Below, in pieces: positions 45,017 through 58,147 of a stretch of DNA of 64,000 nucleotides. The stretch comes from Lacrimispora xylanolytica. GTDB lineage: Bacteria > Bacillota > Clostridia > Lachnospirales > Lachnospiraceae. The stretch is from contig NZ_CP113524.1 of NCBI RefSeq assembly GCF_026723765.1, forward strand, positions 3,519,001 through 3,583,000, written 5' to 3'. Made by a program: the position numbers and the translations under genes. Numbering within the stretch: position 1 is the stretch's first letter; the number at the start of each line of letters is the position of its first letter. A model generated the notes under the pieces. It worked only from the letters and a program-made list of their open reading frames with translations. It ran no database searches and was not told where the DNA came from.

Positions 45017-46167
45017 TCCGCACGCCCTTCCCTTCGATAAAACAGATAAAACATGATGGCTCCAGCCAGACAAAGAATGGCCCCACAGCTCATCGCCCAG
45101 GAAATATTTACTTGGGCCGCCTGTCCGAATATCACATTGGTAACCACGCCCGTACCTTCAAGAAGCACGGCATAGATGCTTAAAGCGGTTGCCCGGTCCG
45201 CAGTTTTTATTTGCCGGTTCTGCAACTGAGTGGAAAAGGGTGCGAAAAGACTGGCAGAGATGCGCAGCATAACAATTGCTGCCACTGATACCAAAGCCTG
45301 GTTGGTCAAGGCCAAGATCACGCAGGATATCGCTCCACTTAAAAACATGGCGAGACCGAAGGATATTCCTCCCATCTTTTTCGTGACCCAGTGAGACCAC
45401 ATCCCAACCATTCCACATAAGGTAACAAGAATATAAATAAGTCCCATGGTTTTTACATCAATTCCAGCTTTCACATATTGAATCTGATTTAAATATATAG
45501 TTATCGTCTGGTTTGTCTCAGCCAGAAGTCCCATGCCAATCACAGCCAAAAGAAACCGTCTGTCTTTCACTGTTTCTAAAAATACACGGATAAAGGCCTG
45601 ATTGCCCCACCTCCCTTGTTCCGTGGCTTTCACTTCCCTGATTCCAAAAGCCAGGACCGCGGCTGCCCCATAGGTTATCATGGTCAGTAATCCGGCCAGT
45701 CGGTAATTTGCTCCAACGTATACAGAATACAATAGAGAAGCCCCCAACAACCCAGCCATATTAAAAAACTGATAAATCCCAAATACCTTCTGGCTCTCCT
45801 CTTCCTTACAGGACAAATATAAAAGGCTCACGTCACACCCGGAAAATCCAGCCAACACTACACTAAGAAGAATCCGCTCCAGTAAAAAATCAAAAAAGCT
45901 GTCTGCTCTCCAGAATACGATTTTTGACAGGAAATAAATTATAGAGCAGGCAATCAGCGTTTTTCTATATCCAATCCGATCTGCCACCATCCCCCAGGGC
46001 ATCTCAAGACCAATGCACAGCGCCAGGCTTATGCTCTCAATTAAGGTAATCTGAAATACACTCACCCCTGCCGCCTGGCGGTAAAGTGTTGCTATGGGTC
46101 CATAAAATACCATTCCATGTAAAAAAGAAATGGCAAACATAATATATATATTTCGTCTCGTTTTCAT
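45013..46167 (-). CDS. Major facilitator superfamily transporter
   Basis: This is a 384-residue MFS protein with about 12 membrane segments; WGMVADRIGYRKTL near residue 57 is the loop 2-3 motif. It resembles drug-efflux-type MFS members, but no substrate can be inferred. It lies between the molybdate regulator and blaI and shares four bases of overlapping stops with the former. Confidence 0.82.
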   Translation of the reverse strand: MKTRRNIYIMFAISFLHGMVFYGPIATLYRQAAGVSVFQITLIESISLALCIGLEMPWGMVADRIGYRKTLIACSIIYFLSKIVFWRADSFFDFLLERILLSVVLAGFSGCDVSLLYLSCKEEESQKVFGIYQFFNMAGLLGASLLYSVYVGANYRLAGLLTMITYGAAAVLAFGIREVKATEQGRWGNQAFIRVFLETVKDRRFLLAVIGMGLLAETNQTITIYLNQIQYVKAGIDVKTMGLIYILVTLCGMVGMWSHWVTKKMGGISFGLAMFLSGAISCVILALTNQALVSVAAIVMLRISASLFAPFSTQLQNRQIKTADRATALSIYAVLLEGTGVVTNVIFGQAAQVNISWAMSCGAILCLAGAIMFYLFYRREGRAD

Positions 46168-46350
46168 TTTCTCTTATCTCCCTGTTTTTTCCTACGAAAA
46201 ATAAGCCCTGCTCTGCAGCGCCTGTTTATAGCCATATTCCTTATAAACTACGTGGGATTGTTTAAGAGAGACATGAAAACTGACATGATAACCAGACCTT
46301 CCTGATTTTTTTCAACATTATATCACAGAAGACAGGGTGTGTAAAGAGTA

Positions 46351-46380
46351 TTGACATCCTGCTCTCCCTATTTGTATAAT
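46351..46380 (+). promoter_or_regulatory. Promoter of blaI-blaR1
   Basis: TTGACA and TATAAT are 18 bases apart. The BlaI-like box at 46388-46399 follows eight bases after the -10, so repressor binding would cover the start of transcription. Confidence 0.8.
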
Positions 46381-46387
46381 GTATGTA

Positions 46388-46399
46388 TTACAGTTGTAA
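46388..46399. promoter_or_regulatory. BlaI/MecI-type operator at blaI
   Basis: TTACA-GT-TGTAA is a perfect inverted repeat matching the TACA-N2-TGTA core of BlaI/MecI operators. It lies between the -10 and the ribosome site of blaI, which implies autorepression. Confidence 0.75.
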
Positions 46400-46415
46400 G
46401 AACAGGAGATTTTCA

Positions 46416-46799
46416 ATGAACCATCTGCCTCAGATTTCAGAAGCTGAATATGAAGTAATGAAGGTGCTGTGGAAACATGCCCCCATCAACACCAATGAAG
46501 TGACTGACATGCTTACAAAGACTATCGGCTGGAATCCCAAGACAATACACACCCTTTTAAAGCGGCTGGCCCAAAAAGGTGCCATTACCTATGAAAAGGA
46601 AGGCCGTGTCTTTGTCTATACTCCTATAGTCAAGGAAGATGAATATCTAAAAAAGGCCAACGACCATTTTTTAAACCGTTTTTATAATGGTAAGATTTCC
46701 AGCATGGTGACCAATTATATGAACAATGAACAACTGGAACAGGACGAACTGGAGGAACTGAGAAAGCTTTTACTGAACGGAAACAGGGAGGACCGCTGA
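46416..46799 (+). CDS. blaI: BlaI/MecI-family repressor
   Basis: This is a winged-helix repressor of 127 residues with the family pattern ISEAEYEVMKVLWKHAPINTNEV and WNPKTIHTLLKRLAQKGAITYEKEGRVFVYTPIV. Cleavage by an activated BlaR1 sensor in the linker region is the known release mechanism. The ATG at 46416 follows AGGAG; the upstream extension from 46383 contains the operator and is not coding. blaR1 follows with one base between stop and start. Confidence 0.93.
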   Translation: MNHLPQISEAEYEVMKVLWKHAPINTNEVTDMLTKTIGWNPKTIHTLLKRLAQKGAITYEKEGRVFVYTPIVKEDEYLKKANDHFLNRFYNGKISSMVTNYMNNEQLEQDELEELRKLLLNGNREDR

Positions 46800-46800
46800 C

Positions 46801-48591
46801 ATGCCCTATTCTTTTATGGCACGCCTTTTCCTAAACAGTCTGGCCATTCCTCTATTCTTCATCCTCATCCTCTGTATGAGGAAATTCCTGGGCAGCCATC
46901 TGACCAGCAGAGACAGATACCGTTTATGGTTCCCCTTTCTGCTTCTTTTAACGTTTCCATTTCTCTACTTCCTCCACCTTGGGACGTATACAGGATATCT
47001 GCCTTCCCAACTTTTTTGGGGAATCCATCCTAAGGCAGCCCCTCCCCCGTCTCCACACGCTTATGAAACAGCAGTTTCTGGAAAGGACCTGTTTTTAGAT
47101 TTTTCTATTTCAGTGATTTGCAATACGCCTTCCATTGTGCCTGTGATTCTTTTTGTTTTGTGGGCTGTTGGTGTGGTATTTATGACAATGGTCACCTTAT
47201 ATAGTCATCATCAGGTCAGACGGCTAAAGAAATCGTCCCTTTTACTACAGAATGAAAGGATACGGGCCTTGTTTGAATCCTGTTTAAGAGAATCCGGTAT
47301 TCGCAGAGACATTCCCATCTACAGCAGTGCCTATGTGAAATCTCCCATTGCAGTAGGCTTCCTTTTTCCTTCCATCATCGTTCCGATCCACATTCTTTCT
47401 GAAATGCCGGAAAAGGATATCCGATATATCCTGCTTCATGAGCTATCTCATTGCAGACATAAGGACCTTTTTATCAGCCAGTTGATGGCCCTGGCTCAGA
47501 TTGTCTATTGGTTTCATCCTGTGGTATGGCTGGCTTTTAAAACCATGGAACATGACCGGGAAATCGCCTGTGATTCTTCGGTCCTATCCATGCTTCCACC
47601 GGAGCAGTATCTGGACTATGGAAATACCTTAATCAACTTTGCAGAAAAACTTTCCCGTTTCCCCTATTGTACCACAGGGATTGGGGGATCAAAAAAAGAA
47701 ATCCGTAAGCGTATCATAAGCATTGCCCGTTTTCAAAAGGAATCCAAGAAGCATAGAATGAAAAGTGGAGTCATTTTAGTCACAACCACCCTGTTCATAG
47801 CTTCCTTATCCCCTTATCTTTCTGCCGGAGCCGCCTATGATGGGAACTATAAATTTCACGGTGAGAATATCAATAAGCTGGATGTTGAATCCTGTTTCTG
47901 TGGCAAAAAAGGCAGTTTCGTCTTATATAAAATAAACTCGGACCAATACTCCATTTATAATGAAAACGAGGTTACCAAAAGAATCTCCCCGGATTCCACC
48001 TATAAAATATACAGCGCTTTGGCCGCACTGGAGGAGGGCGTCATAGCCCCTTCCTCCTCTAAACTTCGATGGAACGGGAACACCTATCCTTATGAAGCCT
48101 GGAATGAGGACCAGACTCTTAACAGCGCCATGAAATATTCCGTAAACTGGTATTTTACTGAATTAGACAAACAAACCGGATTAAATACATTAAAGAGATA
48201 TTTTCAGAACATGGGCTATGGTAATTCTGATTTCAGCGGTGGCTTAGGGCGGTTCTGGGCAGAATCCACCTTAAAGATATCCCCAGTGGAACAAGTAGAG
48301 CTTTTAACACGCTTCTACCAGGGAAATTTAAATGTTTCCCCTGAAAATCAAAGAGCCATTAAGGATTCTTTATTTATCTCTTCCTCAAAGGGAGCTTCCC
48401 TGTATGGCAAAACCGGAACCGGTGCAGTCAATGGAAAACAGATAAATGGGTGGTTCATTGGGTTTGTGGAAGCGGCTGAGGAAACCTATGTGTTTGCCAC
48501 CAATATTCAGGATACAGATTCTGCCAGCGGAAGCGCTGCTGCGAAAATCACTATGGAAATTCTGAATGAAAGAAATATCTATGGGAACTAA
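46801..48591 (+). CDS. blaR1: BlaR1/MecR1-type beta-lactam sensor protease
   Basis: The N-terminal part (residues 1-335) has several membrane segments and an M56 zinc-protease domain with HELSH at 213-217 and the downstream EIACD at 254-258. The C-terminal part (about 350-596) is a class D beta-lactamase/penicillin-binding-like sensor outside the cell, with STYK at 399-402, YSVN at 446-449 and KTGT at 537-540. Acylation of the serine by a beta-lactam activates the protease, which leads to BlaI loss. All key motifs are intact. No beta-lactamase gene is adjacent. Confidence 0.93.
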   Translation: MPYSFMARLFLNSLAIPLFFILILCMRKFLGSHLTSRDRYRLWFPFLLLLTFPFLYFLHLGTYTGYLPSQLFWGIHPKAAPPPSPHAYETAVSGKDLFLDFSISVICNTPSIVPVILFVLWAVGVVFMTMVTLYSHHQVRRLKKSSLLLQNERIRALFESCLRESGIRRDIPIYSSAYVKSPIAVGFLFPSIIVPIHILSEMPEKDIRYILLHELSHCRHKDLFISQLMALAQIVYWFHPVVWLAFKTMEHDREIACDSSVLSMLPPEQYLDYGNTLINFAEKLSRFPYCTTGIGGSKKEIRKRIISIARFQKESKKHRMKSGVILVTTTLFIASLSPYLSAGAAYDGNYKFHGENINKLDVESCFCGKKGSFVLYKINSDQYSIYNENEVTKRISPDSTYKIYSALAALEEGVIAPSSSKLRWNGNTYPYEAWNEDQTLNSAMKYSVNWYFTELDKQTGLNTLKRYFQNMGYGNSDFSGGLGRFWAESTLKISPVEQVELLTRFYQGNLNVSPENQRAIKDSLFISSSKGASLYGKTGTGAVNGKQINGWFIGFVEAAEETYVFATNIQDTDSASGSAAAKITMEILNERNIYGN

Positions 48592-48594
48592 CAA

Positions 48595-48621
48595 GGGAGG
48601 GCCACGCTGGCCCTCCCCTTT
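48595..48621. terminator. Hairpin between blaR1 and the GH1 gene
   Basis: GGGAGGGCCA and TGGCCCTCCC form a perfect 10 bp GC-rich stem with a 3-base loop, followed by CTTTA on plus. It is probably the blaR1 terminator and may also act on the convergent bgl operon, though T-runs are short on both sides. Confidence 0.7.
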
Positions 48622-48657
48622 ATATGATTCTCCCCTTATTTTGTTTCACTTGGTATC

Positions 48658-51935
<3,278 letters not shown>

Positions 51936-51966
51936 AGCTATTCTCCCATCTTTTATTATTTGATCT

Positions 51967-51994
51967 ATATAAAAGGTGTCGACTTCCTTTATAT
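51967..51994 (-). promoter_or_regulatory. Hairpin between licT and bglF
   Basis: ATATAAAAGG and CCTTTATAT pair with one bulged base around a GTCGAC core, just after the licT stop. There is no T-run on the minus strand after it, so it may be a processing or stability stem. No second RAT is seen here. Confidence 0.35.
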
Positions 51995-51996
51995 CT

Positions 51997-52851
51997 TTAA
52001 TTTTTTTTGATTTCCCGTTCTGCGACTCGGTTGATATGAAGCATAAAGTAAATCATCTCTTCCTGAGAAATCGTAACTTCGAATTTCTTAATGAAATAAT
52101 CTTTTACTTTATCCGCACAGGCCTTTGCCTGGGGCATCTTGGTTCGAATCTGCTCGTATAGATAATCATCGTCTGCCCCATGAAGCTCCTCTCGCAAAAG
52201 TCTTCTTGCAAAGAATCGGATATGGGTAACGAAACGGTTATAGTTTAAGGAATCCTCGTTCAGCTCAATCTGATAGTGGTATTTCACAATACTTAAAATA
52301 TCACTGACGATTTCAGTAACAATCATGGTAAGCTGAATTTCCTCTCCCTCCTGCTGCGCATTGACAAAATGAAGGGCGATAAACCCGGTCTCATCGTCAC
52401 TTAAATCAATTTTTTCGTAGTACTTAATCAGATTTAAGGCATTTTTGGCTGCCTGATATTCTTTGGGGTAATAATTCTGTATTTCCCAAAGCAAGGCATT
52501 TTTCATGGTCATTCCAGCTTTATACCTGGAGATGGTATAGCTGATATGATCCGTCAGTCCGATGTAAATGCTGTCGTGAAACGTAACATTTAACTCTTTT
52601 TGAGCCTGGGCAATGATTTTACTGCTTAACTCCACTTGGTTCAAAGGTACTTCTGTTAGTAAAGTCATAAATTTGGAAGAGGATTCAGAAGACTCAAATA
52701 CAAACTTTTTATCAATGAGAGCTTCATCGATCAAATCTCCTGGTCTTTTTTGAAACGCAATTCCTTTTCCCAGCAATATGACCTCTGACCATTTTTCATC
52801 TTCTGCTAAAATAATATTGTTGTTATATATTTTTTTAACACGGTAGCTCAT
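51997..52851 (-). CDS. licT: BglG/LicT-family antiterminator
   Basis: The N-terminal RNA-binding CAT domain is seen in VKKIYNNNIILAED and GKGIAFQKRPGDLID (about 4-45). Two PTS regulation domains follow (about 65-170 and 175-280), with conserved histidines in GLTDHISYTISRY, FIALHFVNA, VTHIRFFARR and MLHINRV. The ATG at 52851 matches the N-terminus of the family and gives 284 residues; an upstream ATG at 52875 lies before the ribosome site. LicT binds the RAT at 53001-53029 and prevents termination of its own operon when beta-glucosides are present. Confidence 0.93.
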   Translation of the reverse strand: MSYRVKKIYNNNIILAEDEKWSEVILLGKGIAFQKRPGDLIDEALIDKKFVFESSESSSKFMTLLTEVPLNQVELSSKIIAQAQKELNVTFHDSIYIGLTDHISYTISRYKAGMTMKNALLWEIQNYYPKEYQAAKNALNLIKYYEKIDLSDDETGFIALHFVNAQQEGEEIQLTMIVTEIVSDILSIVKYHYQIELNEDSLNYNRFVTHIRFFARRLLREELHGADDDYLYEQIRTKMPQAKACADKVKDYFIKKFEVTISQEEMIYFMLHINRVAEREIKKN

Positions 52852-52952
52852 CTCCCGATCAATCCTCCTTATCATAATGAATTTGGCTCGTCATTTACAT
52901 CCTGCCCGGCAGGGTATATTTGAGTCATAGGGAGCAACTTCTGGAAATAAAA

Positions 52953-53029
52953 AACACCCAAATTAATAAACACATGTATGAACATGTATCTATTAATCTA
53001 GGTGTTGCCTGCCGAACAGTTACAATCCC
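52953..53029 (-). promoter_or_regulatory. RAT antiterminator site and overlapping terminator
   Basis: On the minus strand the leader reads GGATTGTAACTGTTCGGCA and continues GGCAACACC, the LicT/BglG ribonucleic antiterminator pattern. It overlaps a terminator with stem ACACC-AGATTAATA/TATTAATTT-GGTGT followed by six T. LicT bound to the first hairpin would prevent the second. Confidence 0.88.
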
Positions 53030-53043
53030 GATATATTTTCTTT

Positions 53044-53073
53044 ATTATAACATAATTCGACATCATATAACAA
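53044..53073 (-). promoter_or_regulatory. Promoter of the licT-bglF-GH1 operon
   Basis: TTGTTA and TATAAT on the minus strand are 18 bases apart, 15 bases upstream of the RAT. Confidence 0.65.
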
Positions 53074-53136
53074 TGGTGCTTTGTTATAGTTTACCGCTTC
53101 TATTTTTGTGCATCTTGCCCAATTTCCAGGTTATAG

Positions 53137-55251
53137 TTACTGCTTCTTAGTAAAATAAGCATCTAATACCACTTTATCTTTTCTGACCACATATCCGCTG
53201 CCGCCACGATTTTTCACATCCTCTACCATACTGACTAATAGAATAGGCTTCTCCACCGCCTGGTCTGTGGTAAAAACAGAAAACCAGCCAAGCTCTGTTC
53301 CAGTGGTATCGTTTTTTGATGCTTTAATCTCCGCCGTTCCTGTTTTTCCGGCTAAATGGATGTCACTTCGGTTTATGGCATGACCGGTTCCATGTTCAGA
53401 GCTTACTACCTTTACAAGATCAGATGCTACGGTTTCTGCTATCTCAGGAGTGGTGGCATCTTTTAGCCAAATCTCGGAAGCAGGCTCTTTTTTGTATAAC
53501 AGATAAGGCTTTATTACATTTCCCTTATTGGTGAACATGGTATAGAGAGAAGCAAGATGTATGGGGTTCATTAAAATCTGACCCTGTCCGTATCCGCTGT
53601 CAGCCAACTGGACCTCAGAGTCTATGGTGTCTCCATTGGAGTACTGGGATTTTGCCACGGTAATTTCAAAGGGCAGGTCTTCCTTAAAACCAAGCTTATC
53701 CAGCTCAGTCATAAAATCCTTGGCACCGATTTTTAATGCGGCCTTGGCAAAGTATATGTTGTTGGAATAGATTAAGGCGTTCTCCAGATTGAGAGGACTG
53801 CTGTCATGAAGGGTGGTCACGTAGTAATTGCCCCAGCTTTCATCCTTTCTCCATTTTAACCCGGTGCTTATGTAATCCTCATTGGGGTCGACGGCTCCGG
53901 TATTAAGTCCTATGACCGCAGTGATTGGCTTTAGAGAGGAGCCGGGAGCGAATTTTTGGCGGAACCGGTTAAACATGGGCTTTCTCTCATCCGTATTCAG
54001 AGCATTCCATGTATCATTTGACATACCAAGGATGAAGTCATTGTCATCAAAGGACGGCGTGCTTACAAGAGCCAGGATTTCTCCCGTAACCGGATTCATG
54101 GCGACCGTGGTACTCTTATCCTCCAAAAAGGTGTTATAAATGCTGGCTTGCAGCTCACTGTCAATGGTCAGGGTAATGTCTTTTCCGTCCATTCTTGATT
54201 TGGCAGCCAGAACTTTCTTTTCTGTTCCATTCCCATCCACTATGGATACGGTTCTTCCGTTAACTCCCTTTAAATCTTTTTCGTAGAGAGCTTCCATTCC
54301 GCTGCGCCCGATGACGCTGTCAGTCAGATAATCCTCATCCGGATGCTCCTTGATATCCTCAGCCGTTACATTCTGAACGTACCCGATTAAGTGTGCTCCG
54401 CTTTCCATCAGAGGATAAAAGCGGACTGGAGTATCTGAGATTAAAACACCAGGAATGGTCAGAAGCTTATCCTGCAGCTCTTTGTTTTTCACATTATCTT
54501 CTCTGGGCTGGGAGGATACTAAGTTAAATTCATCTACCTTTTTTAAAGTTTTAAGAGGAACAAAGGAATCTTCTTTTACCCATTTGGCGGCCAGCTTCTT
54601 TTTGATGCTGTCCGCCGGTATTCCAAGCAGACCGGAAAGAGTCTCCATATCACCGGAAGGGTCCTCACTCATCTTACCCGGAACCAGACCGATGGAAGAG
54701 GCGGTTCCTTTTCCAGCCAGGACATTCCCGTTACGGTCATAAATCGTTCCCCTTATGGCCTTGTCCACAGATATCCTTACCTTATCTCCCCGAAGGAGCT
54801 CAGGGAAAATCAGGCTGTCGCTCCAAATGAGCTGGTAGCCCTTCTTTTTATCTCTTTCATACTCCGCTTTGTTTTTAAAGCTGATATCTCCAGCGACAGT
54901 CTTATACTTCATCTCATAGGATAAGACCGCCTTTTTATCGTTATATTCCACATTTGTGATTACAGTCTTGATGTCGGAAACTTCAAGACCTTCATAAATG
55001 TTTTTATTTCTGGCAGTAAAATCTTCTTCGCTGATATTAATCCGGCTCTGATCGGTCAGCATTCCGTACATGGCTTTGTAATCAGCCCCTTTTACGCTGT
55101 CCATATATTCCGAAAATAAAACATCCGGCTTTTTTCTCTCTGCTAGCTTTTTCTGAATCTGAAAAAAGAGGAAAGCACCTGTCAGACCCGCAAGCAGAAT
55201 CAAAACAGTTACGATAATACGAAATAAATTTTTATTTCTGGCACGGCTCAT
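53137..55251 (-). CDS. Class B penicillin-binding protein with MecA-type N-domain
   Basis: The protein (704 aa) has one N-terminal membrane segment, an NTF2-like MecA_N domain (about 40-150), a PBP dimerisation domain and a C-terminal transpeptidase. The active serine lies in FAPGSSLKP, the second motif in YSNN and the third in AGKTGTAEI. MecA-type N-domains occur in low-affinity, resistance-type or sporulation PBPs. It follows the larger PBP gene by 12 bases and has AAGGAGG, so the two form an operon. Confidence 0.9.
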   Translation of the reverse strand: MSRARNKNLFRIIVTVLILLAGLTGAFLFFQIQKKLAERKKPDVLFSEYMDSVKGADYKAMYGMLTDQSRINISEEDFTARNKNIYEGLEVSDIKTVITNVEYNDKKAVLSYEMKYKTVAGDISFKNKAEYERDKKKGYQLIWSDSLIFPELLRGDKVRISVDKAIRGTIYDRNGNVLAGKGTASSIGLVPGKMSEDPSGDMETLSGLLGIPADSIKKKLAAKWVKEDSFVPLKTLKKVDEFNLVSSQPREDNVKNKELQDKLLTIPGVLISDTPVRFYPLMESGAHLIGYVQNVTAEDIKEHPDEDYLTDSVIGRSGMEALYEKDLKGVNGRTVSIVDGNGTEKKVLAAKSRMDGKDITLTIDSELQASIYNTFLEDKSTTVAMNPVTGEILALVSTPSFDDNDFILGMSNDTWNALNTDERKPMFNRFRQKFAPGSSLKPITAVIGLNTGAVDPNEDYISTGLKWRKDESWGNYYVTTLHDSSPLNLENALIYSNNIYFAKAALKIGAKDFMTELDKLGFKEDLPFEITVAKSQYSNGDTIDSEVQLADSGYGQGQILMNPIHLASLYTMFTNKGNVIKPYLLYKKEPASEIWLKDATTPEIAETVASDLVKVVSSEHGTGHAINRSDIHLAGKTGTAEIKASKNDTTGTELGWFSVFTTDQAVEKPILLVSMVEDVKNRGGSGYVVRKDKVVLDAYFTKKQ

Positions 55252-55263
55252 AGGTACCTCCTT

Positions 55264-58128
55264 TTAATCCGTTCTTAAGTTATTGGAAACATTTGATGCG
55301 GTATTTGTAATAATCGCTTCTTTTTCCTTAAGCTGGAAATAATAATCAAAAATACCTCTTCCCACTCCTACCACATTGCCAGAGCTATATCCATTGGCGA
55401 TGCGGACTGCAATTGCAATTTTCGGATTCTCAAGTGGCGCATATCCAATAAAGAGACCGTGGTTTGGCTTGCTTTTGGATTCCTCTGCGGTACCGGTCTT
55501 ACCAGCCGCACTGATTTTTAAATCCTTAAGGCTTGCATTGGAGGTTACCAGCTCATTCATTCCCTTTGCCACCTCTGCCCATACGGTTTCTGACAGCTGG
55601 GCGGTATCCTTTAATACAGGTGCAAAGGACTTTACCAGATTTCCATCTGGATCTGTAATTTTGTATACAAGAGAGAGATCATAGCTCTTTCCATGGTTCG
55701 CCAGCATGGTGGTATATCTGGCAAGCTGGGTGGTGGTATAGTTATGAGTTCCCTGTCCGATGGAGGAAGGGATTGCGAACTGGTCGGTCACGTGAGGCTG
55801 AGCCTCTCCGATTTCAATTCCTGTCTTCTTATCAAGATCCATAATGCCTGCATATTTTTGAAGCTTCTGCAATCCATCTGCCTCAGAAAAAGTTCCATCT
55901 GCTGTACTTCCCATACGGTATGTGATTTCTGATAAATATACGTTACAGGAATTCTTCAGGGCATCGGCTGGAGAATTGATGACTCCGTGGCCATTTCTCT
56001 TCCAGCAGCGAAGTGCCGGCTGCACCTTATCAAAGATTCCGGTACATACAATGCTGGTATCTGAATTGATGACACCCTCGCTCATTCCTGCAATGACGGT
56101 CACCGGTTTAAAGGTTGAACCAGGAGCCGTCAGCTGACTGGTGGCACGGTTAAAGAGGGGCAGGGAAAGATCGTTTGACAGCTGCTTATAATACTGGGCA
56201 TCCATCTGATTGGCCAGCCGGTTGTTATCATAACCTGGATAGCTGACACAGGCCAGTACCTCTCCATCCTCAGGATCTACAATAACTGCAGAACCAGAGC
56301 ATGGGTTCAGAGCCAGCTGGGCTGGAGTGATTTCCAGATTTTTAATTTTCTTCTGGATAAATGCCCAGGGGCTTAGCTGACCGCTGTTTAAGAGCCCGCG
56401 GTCCGGATCTTCCGGGGATAAGACTCCCTGGTCGTAAAGAAGATTTTCAATGGTCTCTCCGTTTAGAGAGCCTTCTGAAATCATTGCCTCGTAGATTTTT
56501 AAATCAAATTCCTGGCTGTTCTTTAAATCAGCCAGCATCTTTTCTTCTACAAGACGCACTTCCTCTTCGATTGCCACATATGCTTCGTTGTTCTGAATCT
56601 TGCTTAAGTCTACCATTCCTCCTGCAATGCAGTCATTTAAATACTGGCGGAAGCTTTTATTCTTCCAGTCAGGAGAACCTGCATTTCCGATAATCAGCTT
56701 GGATTTCTTTCCTTCACTTACAAGATAATCCAGATACCCTTTCATCTCATCGCTTAAGCCGTCATATCCTGGTCCTGCTGCGTCAAAGGAAGCGGATAAC
56801 TGGGTAAATACCCGTTCTTTTTTTTGAGTAAAGGCTCCATAGACTGATTTTTCCAGGTCTGTACTGGAGTCTTCCTTTAACCGCTCGGTATTAATAACAT
56901 GGTTTTTAAACAGAGCAAAATAAACTTCGTCAGAGGAGATACGAATCTGAGCTGCATTTTCAGCCTTTGGCATTTCGGAACGTTTTGTATCTACCATATT
57001 GGAAAGAAGAATTCCTGCTATCTGCTGCTCCAGCATCCGATAGACCGCATCCTGCAAATCCTTATCTATGGTCAGGTATAGATTTTTTCCGGTTCCAGGG
57101 GCTTTTGTAATGACTGGCTCGGTTTTCTTATTTCCTACTACATCGGTATAGAACTGCTCGGTTCCATCATCTCCCCGCAGCCAGCTCTCCATGGATTTTT
57201 CAATTCCGCTCTTTCCTACGATTGACTGGTTGGTATAAATGCTTTCTCCCTGGTTTAAGGCGTCCAGCTCATCGGATGAGATAGCACCGGTGTATCCTAA
57301 GATGGATGCCATGCTCTCTCCTCCCTCATACGTCCTGATGCTGCTCTCCTGAACATCCGCTCCCGGAAGGTTTATTTTATTTTCAATGACTGCCGCCATG
57401 GTCTCTTCGGATACATCGGAAGCCACCATGTAAGGCAGGTATTTCCGGTAGGAGTTTAAGGAAAGTCCATAGCGGATATTGGCAATCTGCAGCGCCTGCT
57501 GTGGTGTCAGGGATTCTGGCATGCCGAACTGCTTTTGTTCTTCCTCTGTATAGGAAAGATCAATCATGAATTTTTTCTTACCGGTCAATTCATTCATCAG
57601 CTCTTGTGCGGTTACCGCCTTTTGTTCCTCCGTCAGTTCTTCTACTTCCATCTTCCCGTAAAAATCAGCCTTAAAACGGCTGAGCTTCCAGCCATCTGCG
57701 GTAAATTCGTAGGTTCTATCGTCACTGATGCCGATGGGAAGAACGACATTTAACTTTTTATCATCATGGATCATCTGAATCAGGCGGTAGGCAATTCCAT
57801 TTAAGGATCTCTGCCGCTCCTTGGTTGTTTTATAATTCATGGAATCTTCTAAGGTGACATCATAGGATAATCGGTTGGAAGCTAAAAGCTTTCCATTCCT
57901 GTCATAGATGTTACCCCTGCTGCCGGACAGCTTCTGGGTCTTTACAATGGAGCTCATAAATGCTTCCTGATTGGTAGCTCCCTCCATGATCTGGAGACGA
58001 TACAGCCGAAAGATAAGTGAACCGAATAAAAATCCAAAGAAAAGTCCCAGGATGGCCAGTCTCGGAATCTTTTCAAAAAATGGAATTTCCGGAAATTGAT
58101 TGTCTTTATATGATCTATGTTTACGCAA
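55264..58128 (-). CDS. Class B penicillin-binding protein, PBP2/SpoVD-like, extended
   Basis: The protein of 954 residues begins with a membrane anchor (about 24-45). A PBP dimerisation domain follows, interrupted by a long insertion of about 250 residues (370-620) rich in helices, and then a transpeptidase domain with TAPGSTFKP, NSCN and AAGKTGTAEE. Typical PBP2 proteins have 600-700 residues, so the insertion is notable. It should cross-link peptidoglycan outside the membrane. It starts at TTG with AAGGAG seven bases before. The promoter region carries two BlaI-like boxes. Confidence 0.88.
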   Translation of the reverse strand: MRKHRSYKDNQFPEIPFFEKIPRLAILGLFFGFLFGSLIFRLYRLQIMEGATNQEAFMSSIVKTQKLSGSRGNIYDRNGKLLASNRLSYDVTLEDSMNYKTTKERQRSLNGIAYRLIQMIHDDKKLNVVLPIGISDDRTYEFTADGWKLSRFKADFYGKMEVEELTEEQKAVTAQELMNELTGKKKFMIDLSYTEEEQKQFGMPESLTPQQALQIANIRYGLSLNSYRKYLPYMVASDVSEETMAAVIENKINLPGADVQESSIRTYEGGESMASILGYTGAISSDELDALNQGESIYTNQSIVGKSGIEKSMESWLRGDDGTEQFYTDVVGNKKTEPVITKAPGTGKNLYLTIDKDLQDAVYRMLEQQIAGILLSNMVDTKRSEMPKAENAAQIRISSDEVYFALFKNHVINTERLKEDSSTDLEKSVYGAFTQKKERVFTQLSASFDAAGPGYDGLSDEMKGYLDYLVSEGKKSKLIIGNAGSPDWKNKSFRQYLNDCIAGGMVDLSKIQNNEAYVAIEEEVRLVEEKMLADLKNSQEFDLKIYEAMISEGSLNGETIENLLYDQGVLSPEDPDRGLLNSGQLSPWAFIQKKIKNLEITPAQLALNPCSGSAVIVDPEDGEVLACVSYPGYDNNRLANQMDAQYYKQLSNDLSLPLFNRATSQLTAPGSTFKPVTVIAGMSEGVINSDTSIVCTGIFDKVQPALRCWKRNGHGVINSPADALKNSCNVYLSEITYRMGSTADGTFSEADGLQKLQKYAGIMDLDKKTGIEIGEAQPHVTDQFAIPSSIGQGTHNYTTTQLARYTTMLANHGKSYDLSLVYKITDPDGNLVKSFAPVLKDTAQLSETVWAEVAKGMNELVTSNASLKDLKISAAGKTGTAEESKSKPNHGLFIGYAPLENPKIAIAVRIANGYSSGNVVGVGRGIFDYYFQLKEKEAIITNTASNVSNNLRTD

Positions 58129-58147
58129 CGTTATTCTCCTTTTAATC

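Noticed and set aside
52138-52156. TGGTTCGAATCTG resembles a tRNA T-loop
   Set aside because: It lies inside the licT coding sequence, and no acceptor, D or anticodon stems surround it.
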